DNA from: Dehalococcoidales bacterium
Lineage (GTDB): Bacteria > Chloroflexota > Dehalococcoidia > Dehalococcoidales > JAQTVP01
DNA: 6,352 bases
Reading direction: 5' to 3'
NCBI GenBank assembly: GCA_028707015.1
Contig: JAQTVP010000097.1
Span: forward strand, 1-6,352
Program-made: the position numbers and the translations under genes
The notes under the pieces: model-generated
Seen by the model: the letters and a program-made list of their open reading frames with translations, nothing else
What the model was told of the DNA's origin: nothing
The model's database searches: none
In this document: one piece after another, positions 5,880 through 6,352 of the stretch
How positions within the stretch are numbered: position 1 is the stretch's first letter
Layout: every line of letters starts with the position of its first letter

Positions 5880-5933
5880 GATGATAAATGATTAAAAAAC
5901 ACGGTTAATAAAATTTATAAATAGTTAATTGAA

Positions 5934-5939
5934 AAGGAG
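5934..5939 (+). promoter_or_regulatory. Ribosome-binding site of the nitroreductase gene, supporting a GTG start
   Basis: AAGGAG lies seven bases upstream of the GTG at 5947-5949. That start yields the typical nitroreductase N-terminus, so it is well supported. No clear promoter was seen in the 90-bp gap, which favours co-transcription with the SMP-30 gene. Confidence 0.8.
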
Positions 5940-5946
5940 TCGTTTT

Positions 5947-6352
5947 GTGGATACTATTGATGCAATATTTACCCGGAGAAGTATCCGTAAATATACAAAA
6001 CAGCTGGTATCTGATGAGGTAATCAGAAAGCTGCTGGAGGCAGGTATGTGCGCGCCGTCAGCAGGAAATAGACAGCCTTGGTGCTTTGTCGTAATCAATG
6101 ACCGTCGGGTTTTGAATGAAATCCCTAAATATCACATTTATTCCCATATGCTTAAGGAAGCTCCGGTGGCAATTCTGGTGTGTAGTGACTTACATAAAGA
6201 AATGACTGGTTTTGGGGTTGAAGATTGCTCGGCGGCTACTCAAAATATTTTACTGGCAGCTCATGCTTTGGGATTAGGGGCGGTCTGGCTGGGTGTTTAT
6301 CCTAGTGAACCAATAGTCATAGACACTAAAAAGTTACTAAACCTTCCTGAAC
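5947..6352 (+). CDS. Nitroreductase-family FMN oxidoreductase (3' end outside window)
   Basis: The first 135 residues are present of a protein that usually has about 165-200. The start is GTG. The N-terminal FMN-phosphate motif RRSIRKY (10-16) is followed by APSAGNRQPW (36-45), the conserved loop that packs on the flavin, and by DCSAATQNILLAAHALGLGAVWLG (from 93), the central helix and glycine-rich strand typical of the family. Members are usually dimeric, cytosolic, NAD(P)H-dependent flavoproteins that reduce nitro groups, quinones or enones; some instead perform dehalogenation or other specialised flavin chemistry. No added ferredoxin domain is seen at the N-terminus, and the C-terminus is unseen. 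It is probably the third gene of the plus-strand group and would add a second flavin reductase to the putative catabolic module. The natural substrate cannot be inferred. Confidence 0.9.
   Translation, partial: MDTIDAIFTRRSIRKYTKQLVSDEVIRKLLEAGMCAPSAGNRQPWCFVVINDRRVLNEIPKYHIYSHMLKEAPVAILVCSDLHKEMTGFGVEDCSAATQNILLAAHALGLGAVWLGVYPSEPIVIDTKKLLNLPE

Noticed and set aside
5857..5900. GAGATATATCTC region as a terminator of the SMP-30 gene
   Set aside because: No T-run follows the palindrome, and the next gene starts shortly after in the same direction.
1..6352. Search for CRISPR repeats, insertion sequences, tRNA or rRNA genes, and phage or defence genes
   Set aside because: No regularly spaced repeats, transposase motifs, terminal inverted repeats or RNA-gene signatures were seen by eye.

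Overview
The window looks like ordinary chromosome from a low-GC, probably anaerobic Gram-positive bacterium (Bacillota). The support is AT-rich intergenic DNA, strong AGGAG-type ribosome sites, TTG and GTG start codons, sigma-A-like promoters, and a flavin/iron-sulfur enoate-reductase-type enzyme of a kind common in anaerobes. I cannot name the genus from sequence alone.

Layout. Positions 1-72 may hold the start of a minus-strand gene that runs off the left edge; its N-terminus looks like an ABC ATPase, but this is weak. Positions 189-386 (minus) encode a 65-residue zinc-ribbon protein with its own promoter. A 9-bp hairpin at 579-621 separates it from the large minus-strand gene 664-2598. 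That gene encodes a 644-residue Old Yellow Enzyme-type reductase with FMN, 4Fe-4S and FAD/NAD(P)H modules (2,4-dienoyl-CoA reductase / 2-enoate reductase / BaiCD architecture). A 444-bp divergent intergenic region carries candidate promoters for both directions. On the plus strand follow a CocE/NonD-type serine hydrolase (3043-4782), an SMP-30/gluconolactonase-type enzyme with a TTG start (4972-5856), and a nitroreductase-family flavoprotein cut by the right edge (5947 onward).

How the genes may work together. A C=C reductase, an ester/amide hydrolase, a lactonase and a nitroreductase in a row suggest a small catabolic or detoxification module for an unsaturated, ester- or lactone-containing compound. 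This is inference from enzyme classes. The sequence does not identify a substrate, and no regulator or transporter of the module is visible.

The most interesting non-coding observation is the leader of the SMP-30 gene. A good promoter (4828-4856) is followed almost at once by a GGAGG site and an 18-codon ORF (4880-4936). The end of this ORF overlaps a hairpin that abuts the SMP-30 ribosome-binding site, as in a translated regulatory leader. A second observation is a nearly identical 14-15 bp motif in the leaders of both complete minus-strand genes. I found no mobile element, CRISPR array, tRNA or rRNA, and no clear sign of a wholly new system.
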